Part shown: in pieces, positions 11,511 to 20,069 of the stretch
Layout: the number at the start of each line of letters is the position of its first letter
Position numbering within the stretch: position 1 is the first letter of the stretch
NCBI RefSeq assembly: GCF_016722895.1
Contig: NZ_JAEQNA010000003.1
Span: forward strand, 347,081 to 411,080
Length of the DNA: 64,000 nucleotides
DNA from: Ramlibacter aurantiacus
GTDB taxonomy: Bacteria; Pseudomonadota; Gammaproteobacteria; Burkholderiales; Burkholderiaceae_C
Direction of reading: 5' to 3'
The notes under the pieces: model-generated
Database searches by the model: none
What the model was told of the DNA's origin: nothing
What the model saw: only the letters and a program-made list of their open reading frames with translations
Position numbers and translations under genes: made by a program

Positions 11511-12710
11511 GTGTCGCTGCGTCTGCCCACCCTGCGAGCTGGACACGAGCTGCAACTGCTCGAAGGCAGCGCGGAGCTGTTCCCGGCGCTGGTGCGGGCG
11601 CTGGATGCGGCGAGCCACGAGGTCTGGCTGGAGACCTACATCTGGGACTTCACCGGCACCAGCGTCGCGGTCACCGAGGCGCTGGAGCGCGCGGCGCGGC
11701 GCGGCGTCACGGTGCGCGTGCTGGTCGACGGCTTCGGCACGTCCGAGGTGCCGCCCGAGTGGCGCGAGCGCCTGGAGCGGGCCGGCGTGCAGTGGCAGTT
11801 CTACGCGCCCATCGGCAGCATGGGGGTGCTGTGGCCGGGCAGCTGGCGGAGGCTGCACCGCAAGCTGTGCGCGGTGGATGCCGAGCTGGCGTTCTGCGGC
11901 GGCATCAACCTGCTGGACGACTGGCACGACCCCAACCACGGCGCGCTCGACTCGCCGCGGCTGGATTTCGCGGTCCAGGTGCGCGGGCCGGTCGCGCGTG
12001 ACGTGCGGCACGCGATGGCGCAGCTGTGGCACCGGCTGCGCGCCGTGCGCCAGCTCGACCCCGGCGCGCTGGCCGAGAGCCTGCCGCCCCCGGCACCCCT
12101 CGCGCCCCGGCCCGGCGCCGAGCCGGCGGGCCGGGCCCGCGTCGCGCTCCTGCTGCGCGACAACGTGCGGCACCGCCGGCACATCGAGAAGGCCTACCTG
12201 CGCGCCATCGGGCGGGCCCAGGAGGAGGTGCTGATCGCCAACGCCTACTTCGTGCCGGGAGGGCGGCTGCGGCGGGCGCTGGTGCGGGCGGCGCGGCGCG
12301 GCGTGCGGGTGGTGCTGCTGCTGCAGGGCCGCTACGAGTACTTCATGCAGTACTACGCCTCGCGCCCGGTCTACGACGCGCTGCTCAAGGCCGGCGTGGA
12401 GATCCATGAATATTCACCGAGTTTCCTGCATGCCAAGGTGGCGGTGGTCGACCGGCGCATCGCCACGGTGGGCTCGTCCAACCTCGATCCGCTCAGCCTG
12501 CTGCTGGCGCGCGAGGCCAACCTCATGGTGGACGACGCGGCCTTTGCCAGCGCCTTGCGAACCCGCCTGCTGCACGCCATCGCGCACCAGGGCCGGGTGA
12601 TGGACCCCGAGCAGTACGCCCGCCGGCCCTGGCGCGGGCGGGTGCTGGAGTACCTCGCCCTCGGCGTGATGCGCCTGGCCCTGCTGGTGCAGGGCAAGAA
12701 GTACCTGTGA
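11511..12710 (+). CDS. clsB: Cardiolipin synthase B
   Basis: 399 aa, phospholipase D superfamily, about the E. coli ClsB length. It carries the two HKD motifs: HRK with H116 and K118 (LHRKLCAVDAELAFCGGINL region) and HAK with H307 and K309 (LHAKVAVVD, then IATVGSSNLD). Unlike ClsA it lacks N-terminal membrane helices. It makes cardiolipin at the inner membrane from phosphatidylglycerol and, in E. coli, can also form phosphatidylglycerol. Start is GTG, 9 bp after the EEP gene; its stop overlaps the next start (GTGA). Confidence 0.92.
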   Translation: MSLRLPTLRAGHELQLLEGSAELFPALVRALDAASHEVWLETYIWDFTGTSVAVTEALERAARRGVTVRVLVDGFGTSEVPPEWRERLERAGVQWQFYAPIGSMGVLWPGSWRRLHRKLCAVDAELAFCGGINLLDDWHDPNHGALDSPRLDFAVQVRGPVARDVRHAMAQLWHRLRAVRQLDPGALAESLPPPAPLAPRPGAEPAGRARVALLLRDNVRHRRHIEKAYLRAIGRAQEEVLIANAYFVPGGRLRRALVRAARRGVRVVLLLQGRYEYFMQYYASRPVYDALLKAGVEIHEYSPSFLHAKVAVVDRRIATVGSSNLDPLSLLLAREANLMVDDAAFASALRTRLLHAIAHQGRVMDPEQYARRPWRGRVLEYLALGVMRLALLVQGKKYL

Positions 12711-13735
12711 CCGAACGGGAAGATCTGCTGGTGCCCCGGCCCGAGGGCCTGTACTGCCCGGCCGGCGACTTCCACATCGATCCCTGGCGGCCGGTGGCGC
12801 GCGCCGTCATCACCCACGCGCATGGCGACCATGCCCGCCAGGGCCATGGCCACTACCTCGCGGCGGCGCCGTCCGAGGGCGTGCTGCGCGCGCGCCTGGG
12901 CGAGATCGACCTGATGGCGCTGGCCTACGGCGAGCGCATCCAGCACCACGGCGTCACGGTCTCGCTGCACCCCGCGGGCCATGTGCTGGGCTCGGCGCAA
13001 GTGCGCATCGAGCACGGCGGCCGGATCTGGGTGGTCAGCGGCGACTACAAGGTGGCGCCCGATCCCACCTGCGAGCCGTTCGAGCCGGTGCGCTGCGACG
13101 TCTTCATCACCGAATCCACCTTCGGCCTGCCGATCTACCGCTGGGCGCCCGACGCCGAGCTGTTCGCCGAGATCAACGGCTGGTGGGCGCAGAACGCGGC
13201 TGTCGGCCGGGCCAGCGTGATCGCCTGCTACAGCTTCGGCAAGGCGCAGCGCATCCTGAGCGGGGTGGACCCGTCCATCGGCGCCATCGTGGTCCATGGG
13301 GCGGTGCAGCCGCTGAACCGCGCCTACCGCGACGCCGGCGTGGCCCTGCGCGAGACCCGGCTGGTGACCGAGATCGCCGATCGCGCCGAGCTGCGCCGCG
13401 CGCTGGTGCTGTGCCCGCCGAGCGCCACCGCCAGCACCTGGCTGCGCCGGTTCGGCGACAGCCGTGTCGCCTTCGCCAGCGGCTGGATGCAGCTGCGCGG
13501 CGCGCGCCGGCGTGGCGGCTACGACCGTGGCTTCGTGCTCTCGGACCACGCCGACTGGCCCGGGTTGCAGCAGGCCATCGCCGCGACCGGCGCGCCGCGC
13601 GTGATCGTCACGCACGGCAACACCGCGCCGCTGGTGCGCCACCTGTGCGAGCAGGGCCTGCAGGCGCAGGCGCTGGCCACGGAGTGGGGCGACGAGCGCC
13701 TGGAGAACGAAGAACCAACTGTGGAGGGCCCATGA
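12707..13735 (+). CDS. Ligase-associated DNA exonuclease (MBL fold)
   Basis: 342 aa, GTG start overlapping the clsB stop. Metallo-beta-lactamase/beta-CASP type: opening LYCPAGDFHIDPWRPV, metal motif THAHGDHAR (about 40-48), LHPAGHVLGSAQ, VSGDYK, and a late VTHGNT. These match the ligase-associated exonuclease (Lexo) that travels with a bacterial ATP-dependent DNA ligase. That ligase is encoded two genes downstream. Expected function: 3' end processing of DNA before sealing. Family call strong; substrate unproven here. Confidence 0.9.
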   Translation: MTEREDLLVPRPEGLYCPAGDFHIDPWRPVARAVITHAHGDHARQGHGHYLAAAPSEGVLRARLGEIDLMALAYGERIQHHGVTVSLHPAGHVLGSAQVRIEHGGRIWVVSGDYKVAPDPTCEPFEPVRCDVFITESTFGLPIYRWAPDAELFAEINGWWAQNAAVGRASVIACYSFGKAQRILSGVDPSIGAIVVHGAVQPLNRAYRDAGVALRETRLVTEIADRAELRRALVLCPPSATASTWLRRFGDSRVAFASGWMQLRGARRRGGYDRGFVLSDHADWPGLQQAIAATGAPRVIVTHGNTAPLVRHLCEQGLQAQALATEWGDERLENEEPTVEGP

Positions 13736-14211
13736 CCTATCTCGCGCTGAAATACCTCCACCTGGTCGGCGCGTCCGTGCTGTTCGGCACCGGCATGGGC
13801 ATCGCCTTCTTCGCCTGGTTCGGCTATCGGCGCGCTTTGCGCGACGACAACCTGGGCCTGCTGCAGGGGGTGCTGTCACTCACCGTCACGGCCGACACCG
13901 TGTTCACCGCCGTCGCGGCGGCCGTGCAGCCGGTGACGGGTGCGCTGCTCTGGCACCTGGCCGGCGGCAGCTGGACCAGCCCCTGGATCGCCTGGGTGGC
14001 GGCGGTATACGTCTTCGTCGGCGTGTGCTGGCTGCCGGTGGTGGCGCTGCAAATCCGCTTGCGCAACGCGGCCCGCGCGGCCACGTCCATCGCCGGGCTC
14101 GACCCGCGCTTTCACCGCTGGTTCGGCATCTGGTTCGCCCTGGGCTGGCCCGCCTTCGCCGGCGTGCTGGTGCTGTTCGCCCTCATGCTCGGGCGTGGCT
14201 GGCTGGCATGA
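13732..14211 (+). CDS. DUF2269-type inner membrane protein
   Basis: 159 aa with four predicted membrane helices (about 5-30, 45-70, 78-105, 130-155). The opening LKYLHLVGASVLFGTGMG and a conserved late PRFHRWFGIWFALGWPAF match DUF2269 proteins of proteobacteria. Function unknown. It overlaps both neighbours by ATGA (13732-13735 and 14208-14211), so it is translated together with the exonuclease and the ligase although no membrane link to DNA repair is known. Confidence 0.8.
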   Translation: MTYLALKYLHLVGASVLFGTGMGIAFFAWFGYRRALRDDNLGLLQGVLSLTVTADTVFTAVAAAVQPVTGALLWHLAGGSWTSPWIAWVAAVYVFVGVCWLPVVALQIRLRNAARAATSIAGLDPRFHRWFGIWFALGWPAFAGVLVLFALMLGRGWLA

Positions 14212-15941
14212 GGCTGTTCGCCCGCCTGTTCGCCGAGCTCGACGCCACCACGTCGACCACGGCCAAGGTGGAGGCGTTGCAGCGCTACTTCGCCCAGGCC
14301 GAACCGCGCGACGCCGCCTGGGCGGTGTACTTCCTGGCCGGCGGAAAGCCGCGGCAGGTGGCGCCCATGTCCACGCTGGCGGCGCTGGCCTGCGAAGAGG
14401 CCGGCATCGCGCCCTGGTTGTTCGACGAGTGCTACCAGGCGGTGGGGGACCTGGCCGAGACCATCGCCCACGTGCTGCCGCGTGGCGAAATGGTTTCCAC
14501 CCTGGGCCTGGCCGATTGGGTGGAGCAGCGCCTGCTGCCGCTGCGCGGGCTGCCCCCGGCCGAGGTCGCCGAGCGCGTGCGCGGCTACTGGGCCGAACTC
14601 GATGCGCAGGGCCGGTTCCTGCTGGTCAAGCTGGTCGGTGGTGCCTTCCGCGTGGGGGTCAGCCGGCTGCTGGTGCAGCGCGCCCTGGCCGCCCACGCCG
14701 GCATCGACGCCAAGCTGGTGGCCCAGCGCATGATGGGCTACACCGATGGCCGCGCCATGCCCAGCGCCGGGCGCCTGCAGGCGCTGATCGCGCCGCTGGA
14801 CGCGGCCGCCACCGCGCTGCAGGAGGGCCAGCCCTATCCCTTCTTCCTGGCCCACCCGCTCGATGCGCCGCCCGAGCTGTTCGCCAGCCGGCTCGGGCCG
14901 CCGTCCGACTGGCAGGTGGAGTGGAAGTACGACGGCATCCGCGGCCAGGTCATCAAGCGCGGCGGTGCGGTGTGGATCTGGTCACGCGGCGAGGACCCGG
15001 TGACCGAGCGCTTCCCCGAGATCGTCGAGCTGGCGCAGGCGCTGCCCGATGGCACGGTGCTCGATGGCGAGATCCTGGCGTGGTCGGCCGGGCAGGGGCG
15101 GCCTGCGCCCTTTGCCTTGCTGCAGCAGCGCATCGGCCGCAAGAACGTCACCCGCAAGGTGCTGGCCGATGCGCCGGTGAGCTTCATGGCCTACGACCTG
15201 CTGGAGCAAGGCGGGCAGGACTTGCGTTCCCTGCCGCAGGCCGAGCGCCGCGCCCGGCTCGAGGCGCTGCTGCAGGGGCGGCCGATCAAGCTGTCGCCGG
15301 TGGAGCGGGCCGGCTCCTGGCTCGAACTGGCGCAACGCCGCGAGCGCTCGCGCGAGCTGGGCGTGGAGGGCTTCATGCTCAAGCGCCTGGACGCCGCCTA
15401 CGGCACCGGGCGCACCAAGTCGGATGGCCTGTGGTGGAAGTGGAAGGTCGAGCCCTTCAGCATCGACTGCGTGCTGGTGTACGCGCAGCCCGGCAGCGGC
15501 CGGCGCGCCTCGATCCACACCGACTACACCTTCGCCGTGTGGAACCGTGCGCCCCGGGACCGCGAGGAAGCCGATGCCGTGGTCGAGGCCGTCGCCCGGC
15601 GCGAGCCGCCACGGGCGGGTGCCTTGCAGCTGGTGGCTTTCGCCAAGGCGTATTCGGGACTGACCGACGAGGAGTTCCGGCAGGTGGATGCGCTGATCCG
15701 CCGCACCACCATCGAGAAGTTCGGGCCGGTGCGCAGCCTGCGGCCGACGCTGGTGTTCGAGCTGGGCTTCGAGGGCATCAACCGCAGCACGCGGCACAAG
15801 AGCGGAATCGCGGTGCGCTTTCCGCGCATGCTGCGGATCCGGCACGACAAGCCGCTGCACGAGGCGAATACGCTGCGGGACCTGGAGGCATTGCTGCAAG
15901 AGGGGCAGGCCGGTCCGGACCCGGCCGGGCCCAGCCCCTGA
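14208..15941 (+). CDS. ATP-dependent DNA ligase (LigB-type, exonuclease-associated)
   Basis: 577 aa. An N-terminal helical DNA-binding domain (about 1-200) precedes the nucleotidyltransferase domain: motif I EWKYDGIR with adenylated K240, motif III-like SFMAYDLLE near 325, motif IV EGFMLKRL near 385, motif V LWWKWK near 408, then an OB domain ending in INRSTRHKSGIAVRFPRMLRIR. The length and ending match stand-alone bacterial ligases that associate with Lexo, not LigD (no polymerase or phosphoesterase domain). It seals nicked DNA using ATP. The Lhr-type helicase and metallophosphoesterase often found with it are absent here. Confidence 0.93.
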   Translation: MRLFARLFAELDATTSTTAKVEALQRYFAQAEPRDAAWAVYFLAGGKPRQVAPMSTLAALACEEAGIAPWLFDECYQAVGDLAETIAHVLPRGEMVSTLGLADWVEQRLLPLRGLPPAEVAERVRGYWAELDAQGRFLLVKLVGGAFRVGVSRLLVQRALAAHAGIDAKLVAQRMMGYTDGRAMPSAGRLQALIAPLDAAATALQEGQPYPFFLAHPLDAPPELFASRLGPPSDWQVEWKYDGIRGQVIKRGGAVWIWSRGEDPVTERFPEIVELAQALPDGTVLDGEILAWSAGQGRPAPFALLQQRIGRKNVTRKVLADAPVSFMAYDLLEQGGQDLRSLPQAERRARLEALLQGRPIKLSPVERAGSWLELAQRRERSRELGVEGFMLKRLDAAYGTGRTKSDGLWWKWKVEPFSIDCVLVYAQPGSGRRASIHTDYTFAVWNRAPRDREEADAVVEAVARREPPRAGALQLVAFAKAYSGLTDEEFRQVDALIRRTTIEKFGPVRSLRPTLVFELGFEGINRSTRHKSGIAVRFPRMLRIRHDKPLHEANTLRDLEALLQEGQAGPDPAGPSP

Positions 15942-15997
15942 GTTCGTCGAAGGTGGGGGCGGGCCGTGGCCTGACGCTCGGGAAGGCAGGAACGGCT

Positions 15998-16939
15998 TCA
16001 CCGCGAACCCGGCGGCTGCGCCAGCGGCATGCCCGGCTCGCGCCGGTTCACCGAATGGAACAGGCCGCGCAGCCAGCGGTTGGCCGGATCCTGCTGCATG
16101 CGCCGGTGCCAGAACTGCTGCACGTCCAGCCGTGGCGCCCGGAACGGCAGTTCGATGATCTTCAAGGGCACATGGCGCCCCACCACCGTGGCGATGTCCT
16201 CCGGCACGGTGGCGATCAGGTCGGTGCCGGGCAACAGGGCCAGCAGGCTCATGAAGTGCGACAGCTCCAGCGTCACGTGCCGGCGCCAGCCCTTGTCGGC
16301 CAGGAACCGGTCGAGCAGGTGCTCGCGCCCGTTGGGGAGCACCACGATGTGCCGCGCATCGAGGAACTGCCGCAGCGTCATGCGGGACGGCGCCTGCGCG
16401 TTGCGGGCGCAGGCGATGCAGACGTAGGAGGTCTTGAACAGCCCCTGCTGGAAGAAGCCCGCCTTGTGCAGGTCGGGGAAGAAGCCCACGGCGAGATCGG
16501 CCTCGCCCGATTCCAGCGCGGCCGCCGCCGCCTCGCGCGGCTTGGCCACCGCGCGCAGCTGCACCTGCGGGGCTTCCTGGCGCAGCTGCCGCAGCACGGG
16601 CGGCAGGAAGCTGACCTCGCCGATGTCCGGGGTGACGATGGTGAAGCACCGTTGCGCGGTGGCGGGCTCGAACGCCGCCGGGGCCAGGATTTCGGTGGAG
16701 ATGGTCTCGACGACACGGCGCACGGCCGGCGCCAGTTCCTGCGCGCGCGGCGTGGGCTCCATCTGGGTGCCGGTGCGAACGAACAGCGGGTCGTCGAACA
16801 GCGCGCGCAGGCGGGCCAGGGCGGCGCTGGTCGCCGGCTGGCTCAGCCCCACGGCCTGGGCCGTGCGGTTGACGCTGCGCAGCCGCGCCATCGCATCGAA
16901 GATCACCAGAAGGTTCAGGTCGACCTGACGAATATCCAT
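15998..16939 (-). CDS. LysR-family transcriptional regulator
   Basis: 313 aa from the ATG at 16939; the start was chosen because MDIRQVDLNLLVIFDAM is the normal LysR beginning, although the frame reaches back to 16999. An N-terminal winged helix (about 1-65: SVNRTAQAVGLSQPATSAALARLR) is followed by a LysR substrate-binding domain. PLFVRTGTQMEPTPRA is typical of the subgroup that controls aromatic catabolism (NahR/NodD/LinR-like). It is divergent from the catabolic operon starting at 17032 and probably controls it in response to a pathway compound. Confidence 0.9.
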   Translation of the reverse strand: MDIRQVDLNLLVIFDAMARLRSVNRTAQAVGLSQPATSAALARLRALFDDPLFVRTGTQMEPTPRAQELAPAVRRVVETISTEILAPAAFEPATAQRCFTIVTPDIGEVSFLPPVLRQLRQEAPQVQLRAVAKPREAAAAALESGEADLAVGFFPDLHKAGFFQQGLFKTSYVCIACARNAQAPSRMTLRQFLDARHIVVLPNGREHLLDRFLADKGWRRHVTLELSHFMSLLALLPGTDLIATVPEDIATVVGRHVPLKIIELPFRAPRLDVQQFWHRRMQQDPANRWLRGLFHSVNRREPGMPLAQPPGSR

Positions 16940-17031
16940 CGCATCGATTCTATGTATTCGGCCCATCATCTTTTCAATAGCAGGCCCGGTCCCTAGCATC
17001 CGAAGTCCTGGACACCCGGAGACAAGCCCTC
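16940..17031. promoter_or_regulatory. Divergent LysR/operon promoter region
   Basis: The 92-bp gap separates the divergent LysR gene and the Bug gene and must hold both promoters. Its LysR-proximal half (about 16945-16980) is distinctly AT-rich for this genome. I could not pick a convincing T-N11-A palindrome. A ribosome site (cggagac, about 17017-17023) precedes the ATG at 17032. Confidence 0.45.
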
Positions 17032-18006
17032 ATGCAACGCAGAGCCTTCATCGGCGCGGCCGCCCTGGCCCCGTTCGCCGCCCACCTCCCCGCCCTGGCC
17101 CAGAACGGCTGGCCGCAGCGCCCGGTGCGCTGGATCGTTTCCAGCGCCGCCGGCTCGGGCCCCGACATCCTGGCGCGCTACCTGGCCGACCAGCTGGGCC
17201 GCAAATGGCCGCAGCCGGTGATCGTGGAGAACCGCCCGGGCGGCCAGAACGTGATCGGCGCGCAGGCCGCCGCGCGCTCGGCGCCGGACGGCTACACCTA
17301 CTACTTCGCCACCACCGCGGCGATGGTGACCAACGTGTTCACCTTCAAGGCGCTGCCCTACGACCCGGCCAAGGATTTCGCGCCCGTGCGCCTGGTGGGC
17401 CGCAGCCCCTTCATCATCGCCACCGCGGCCGGCAGCCCGTTCAAGTCCCTGGCCGACGTCGTGGCCCAGGCCAAGGCCAATCCGGGGCAGGTGGCCATCG
17501 CCACCGAAGGACCCAAGCAGTTCTCCGGCATGCTGGCCGACGCGGTGGCCAGCATGGCGGGCGTGAAGCTCAATCACGTGCCCTACACCAAGGCCCCCGA
17601 GGCGCTGCAGGACGTGGTGGGCGGCCGCACGCCGCTGGTGTGCCTGCCTTATGCCGGCATCAAGGCCTTCCTGGAATCGGGCCAGGTGCGCGCGCTGGCG
17701 GTGAGCACGCCGCGCCGCCTGCCCGACATGCCCAACGTGCCGGCGCTGTCGGAGACCTTCCCCGGCTTCGAGTACACCGGCTGGAACGGCCTGTTCGCGC
17801 CGGCCGGCACGCCCGCGGACATCGTGGCCCGCGTCAACCGCGACCTGGAGGCCGTGGTGCAGCAGCCCGAGGTGGCCGAGCGCATCAAGTCGCTGGGCTC
17901 GCTGCCCGAGACCCGGATGGGCGTCGCCGAGTTCGAGGCCTTCATGAAGGCCGAGCGCGAGCGCTGGGCCGGCCTGGTGAAGACGCTGGGCATCTCCGCG
18001 GAGTGA
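17032..18006 (+). CDS. Bug/TctC-family periplasmic solute-binding protein
   Basis: 324 aa. Signal peptide MQRRAFIGAAALAPFAAHLPALA with cleavage after ALA. The mature part shows Bug-family landmarks: WPQRPVRWIVSSAAGSGPDILAR, VVENRPGG-like VENRPGGQNVIGAQ, PYDPAKDFAPV and LFAPAGTPADIVARVN. Bug proteins deliver carboxylates to tripartite tricarboxylate transporters or act as sensors; no TctA/TctB partner is encoded nearby. As first gene of the catabolic operon it probably binds the aromatic acid substrate. Many orphan Bug genes occur in Burkholderiales, so the ligand cannot be named. Confidence 0.92.
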   Translation: MQRRAFIGAAALAPFAAHLPALAQNGWPQRPVRWIVSSAAGSGPDILARYLADQLGRKWPQPVIVENRPGGQNVIGAQAAARSAPDGYTYYFATTAAMVTNVFTFKALPYDPAKDFAPVRLVGRSPFIIATAAGSPFKSLADVVAQAKANPGQVAIATEGPKQFSGMLADAVASMAGVKLNHVPYTKAPEALQDVVGGRTPLVCLPYAGIKAFLESGQVRALAVSTPRRLPDMPNVPALSETFPGFEYTGWNGLFAPAGTPADIVARVNRDLEAVVQQPEVAERIKSLGSLPETRMGVAEFEAFMKAERERWAGLVKTLGISAE

Positions 18007-18011
18007 GCCTC

Positions 18012-19043
18012 GTGAGCCACGTCCACCCGGCGGCCTGCGGCTGCGGCATCGACGCCCATGCCCACGTGGTGCCGGAGCACTTTCCGGCCTACATCGGCTC
18101 GGCCATGCCGGCCGACTGGCCCTCGATGGCCGCGGCCTCGCAGCCCTGCCACCGGAACGTGATGATCTCGGGCAAGGTGTACCGCACCGTGTCCGACCGC
18201 TGCTGGGACGTGGGCCGCCGGCTGGCCGACCTGCCGGCCATGGGCCTGGACCTGCAGGTGGTCTCGCCCATGCCCGAGCTGCTGTCGTACTGGATGCGAC
18301 CGGCCGATGGCCAGCAGCTGCAGCGCTTCCTGAACGACTCGATCGCCGCCATGGTGGCCGAGTCGGGCGGCCAGCTCGCCGGCATGGGCGCGGTGCCGCT
18401 GCAGGACGTTCAGCTGGCCATCCGCGAGCTCGAATACGTGGTGCGAAGCCTGGGCTTCGCGGCGGTGGAGGTCGGCAGCAACATCAACGGCCGCCCGATC
18501 GGCGCGCCCGAGTTCGATCCCTTCTTCGAGGCCTGCGAGGCGCTGGACGCGGCCGTGTTCGTGCACGCGATCCGCCCGGCCGGCATGGACCGCCTGCTGG
18601 GCCCGCCGGCCCTGCAGCAGGTGCTGGGCTATCCCGGTGACGTGGGCCTGGCCGCGGCCTCGGTGATCACCGGCAACCTGCTGCCGCGCCGCCCGGGCCT
18701 GCGCATCGCGTTCAGCCACGGCGGCGGCACGCTGGCCTCGCTGCTGCCGCGCCTGCAGCAGGGCTGGGACGTGTTCCCGGCGCTGAAGGAGCAGCTGCGG
18801 CAGGCGCCGCTGGAGCAGGCGCGGCGCCTGTTCTACGACACGCTGGTGTTCGACGCCGCGACGCTGTCGCACGGGGTGGCCACTTTCGGCGCGTCGCAGC
18901 TGATGATCGGCAGTGACTACCCGTTCAATTTCCATGAGCCGCGCCCGGTCGACCGCATCGCCGCGTGCGGATTCGAACCCGAGGTCGCGCGCCAGCTGGT
19001 GCGCGGCAATGCCGAGCGCTTCCTCGGCATGGCGAAGGTCTGA
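18012..19043 (+). CDS. Amidohydrolase-superfamily decarboxylase (ACMSD-like)
   Basis: 343 aa, GTG start at 18012 with GGAG about 9 bp upstream; an overlapping GTG at 18003 is also possible. The expected metal and catalytic residues are all there: IDAHAH with H16 and H18, FVHA with H185, FSHGGG with H236 and IGSDYPF with D302. This layout matches 2-amino-3-carboxymuconate semialdehyde decarboxylase and related non-oxidative aryl or muconate decarboxylases. In the operon it could decarboxylate the starting aromatic acid or a ring-opened semialdehyde. Substrate unknown. Confidence 0.85.
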   Translation: MSHVHPAACGCGIDAHAHVVPEHFPAYIGSAMPADWPSMAAASQPCHRNVMISGKVYRTVSDRCWDVGRRLADLPAMGLDLQVVSPMPELLSYWMRPADGQQLQRFLNDSIAAMVAESGGQLAGMGAVPLQDVQLAIRELEYVVRSLGFAAVEVGSNINGRPIGAPEFDPFFEACEALDAAVFVHAIRPAGMDRLLGPPALQQVLGYPGDVGLAAASVITGNLLPRRPGLRIAFSHGGGTLASLLPRLQQGWDVFPALKEQLRQAPLEQARRLFYDTLVFDAATLSHGVATFGASQLMIGSDYPFNFHEPRPVDRIAACGFEPEVARQLVRGNAERFLGMAKV

Positions 19044-19074
19044 ACACCTTCCGAGCACCTGAGAGACGACCACC

Positions 19075-19980
19075 ATGAGTTCACCCTGGATCGAGGCGCT
19101 GCGCAGCGTCTCCCTCAACGTCCCCGACCTGGCCCAGGCCGAGTCTTTCTACACCGAGGTGTGGCACCTGGCCGTGGCCCATCGCACGCCCGATGCGCTG
19201 TACCTGCGCGCGAGCGGCAGCGACCACCATGTGCTGGCGCTGCACCGGTGCAGCGCCGAGGTGCCGCAGATCCGCCACGTGACGCTGCGTGCGCGCAGCG
19301 CCCAGGCGCTCGAGGCCATCGGGGAGCACACGCGGCGCGCCGGTGGCCGCATCGTGCAGGCCATCGGCCCGGTGCCGGACGATCCCGCCGGCGGCACCGG
19401 CCTGCTGCTGCGCGATCCGCACGGCCGCCTGTTCCAGGTGGTGCATGGCGATGCCCGGCGCGAGGCCGATCCGCCCCGGCGCGACCACCCGGTGCGCCTG
19501 ACCCACGTGGTCTTGAACAGCCACGCGGTGGACGACACGCAGCGCTTCCTGACCGAGGCACTGGGCTTTCGCCTGGCCGACCGCACCGTGGCCATCGCCT
19601 TCATGAACTGCAACGCCGACCACCACTCGGTGGCGGTGGGCGTGTCCGACAACGATGCGCTCAACCACATCGCCTTCCTGATGCCCGACGCCGACTCGGT
19701 GATGCGTGGCGGCGGGCGCATGCGCGACGCGGGCTTTCCGATCCAGTGGGGCCCGGGCCGGCACGGCCCGGGCGACAACCTCTTCAACTACTTCATCGAC
19801 CCGTTCGGCCTGGTCATCGAATACACCGCCGAGGTGCAGCAGATCGACGAGAGCTACGTCACCCGCGGCCCCGACGAATGGAAGTGGCCGCCGGGTCGCA
19901 TCGACCAGTGGGGGATCTCGCCGCCACCGGGGGCGTCGCTCAAGGAGGCGCAGCGGCGGGTGACCTTCGTGCCGAGCTGA
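19075..19980 (+). CDS. VOC-family extradiol-type ring-cleavage dioxygenase
   Basis: 301 aa made of two vicinal-oxygen-chelate domains (about 5-130 and 140-260), the layout of type I extradiol dioxygenases. The C-terminal domain keeps a full 2-His-1-carboxylate iron site: H144 (RLTHVVLN), H198 (LNHIAF) and E249 (VIEYT). DPFGLVIEYTAE is the conserved end. It should open a catechol-type ring next to the hydroxyl groups. It lies between the decarboxylase and hydrolase genes and is well placed for ring cleavage after hydroxylation by the flavoprotein. Exact substrate is inference. Confidence 0.85.
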   Translation: MSSPWIEALRSVSLNVPDLAQAESFYTEVWHLAVAHRTPDALYLRASGSDHHVLALHRCSAEVPQIRHVTLRARSAQALEAIGEHTRRAGGRIVQAIGPVPDDPAGGTGLLLRDPHGRLFQVVHGDARREADPPRRDHPVRLTHVVLNSHAVDDTQRFLTEALGFRLADRTVAIAFMNCNADHHSVAVGVSDNDALNHIAFLMPDADSVMRGGGRMRDAGFPIQWGPGRHGPGDNLFNYFIDPFGLVIEYTAEVQQIDESYVTRGPDEWKWPPGRIDQWGISPPPGASLKEAQRRVTFVPS

Positions 19981-20069
19981 AGCCCGCTTTCTTCACCGTT
20001 CATCCATCGCGCGGCGCGGCGCCCGGTCCGGTGCGCGCGCCTCCCTTGTTCCACATCCCTTCGCAGACC

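Noticed and set aside
14982..16649. A minus-strand open frame over the DNA ligase and LysR genes.
   Set aside because: It is frame-shifted against the real LysR gene and antisense to the ligase, with no recognisable domain.
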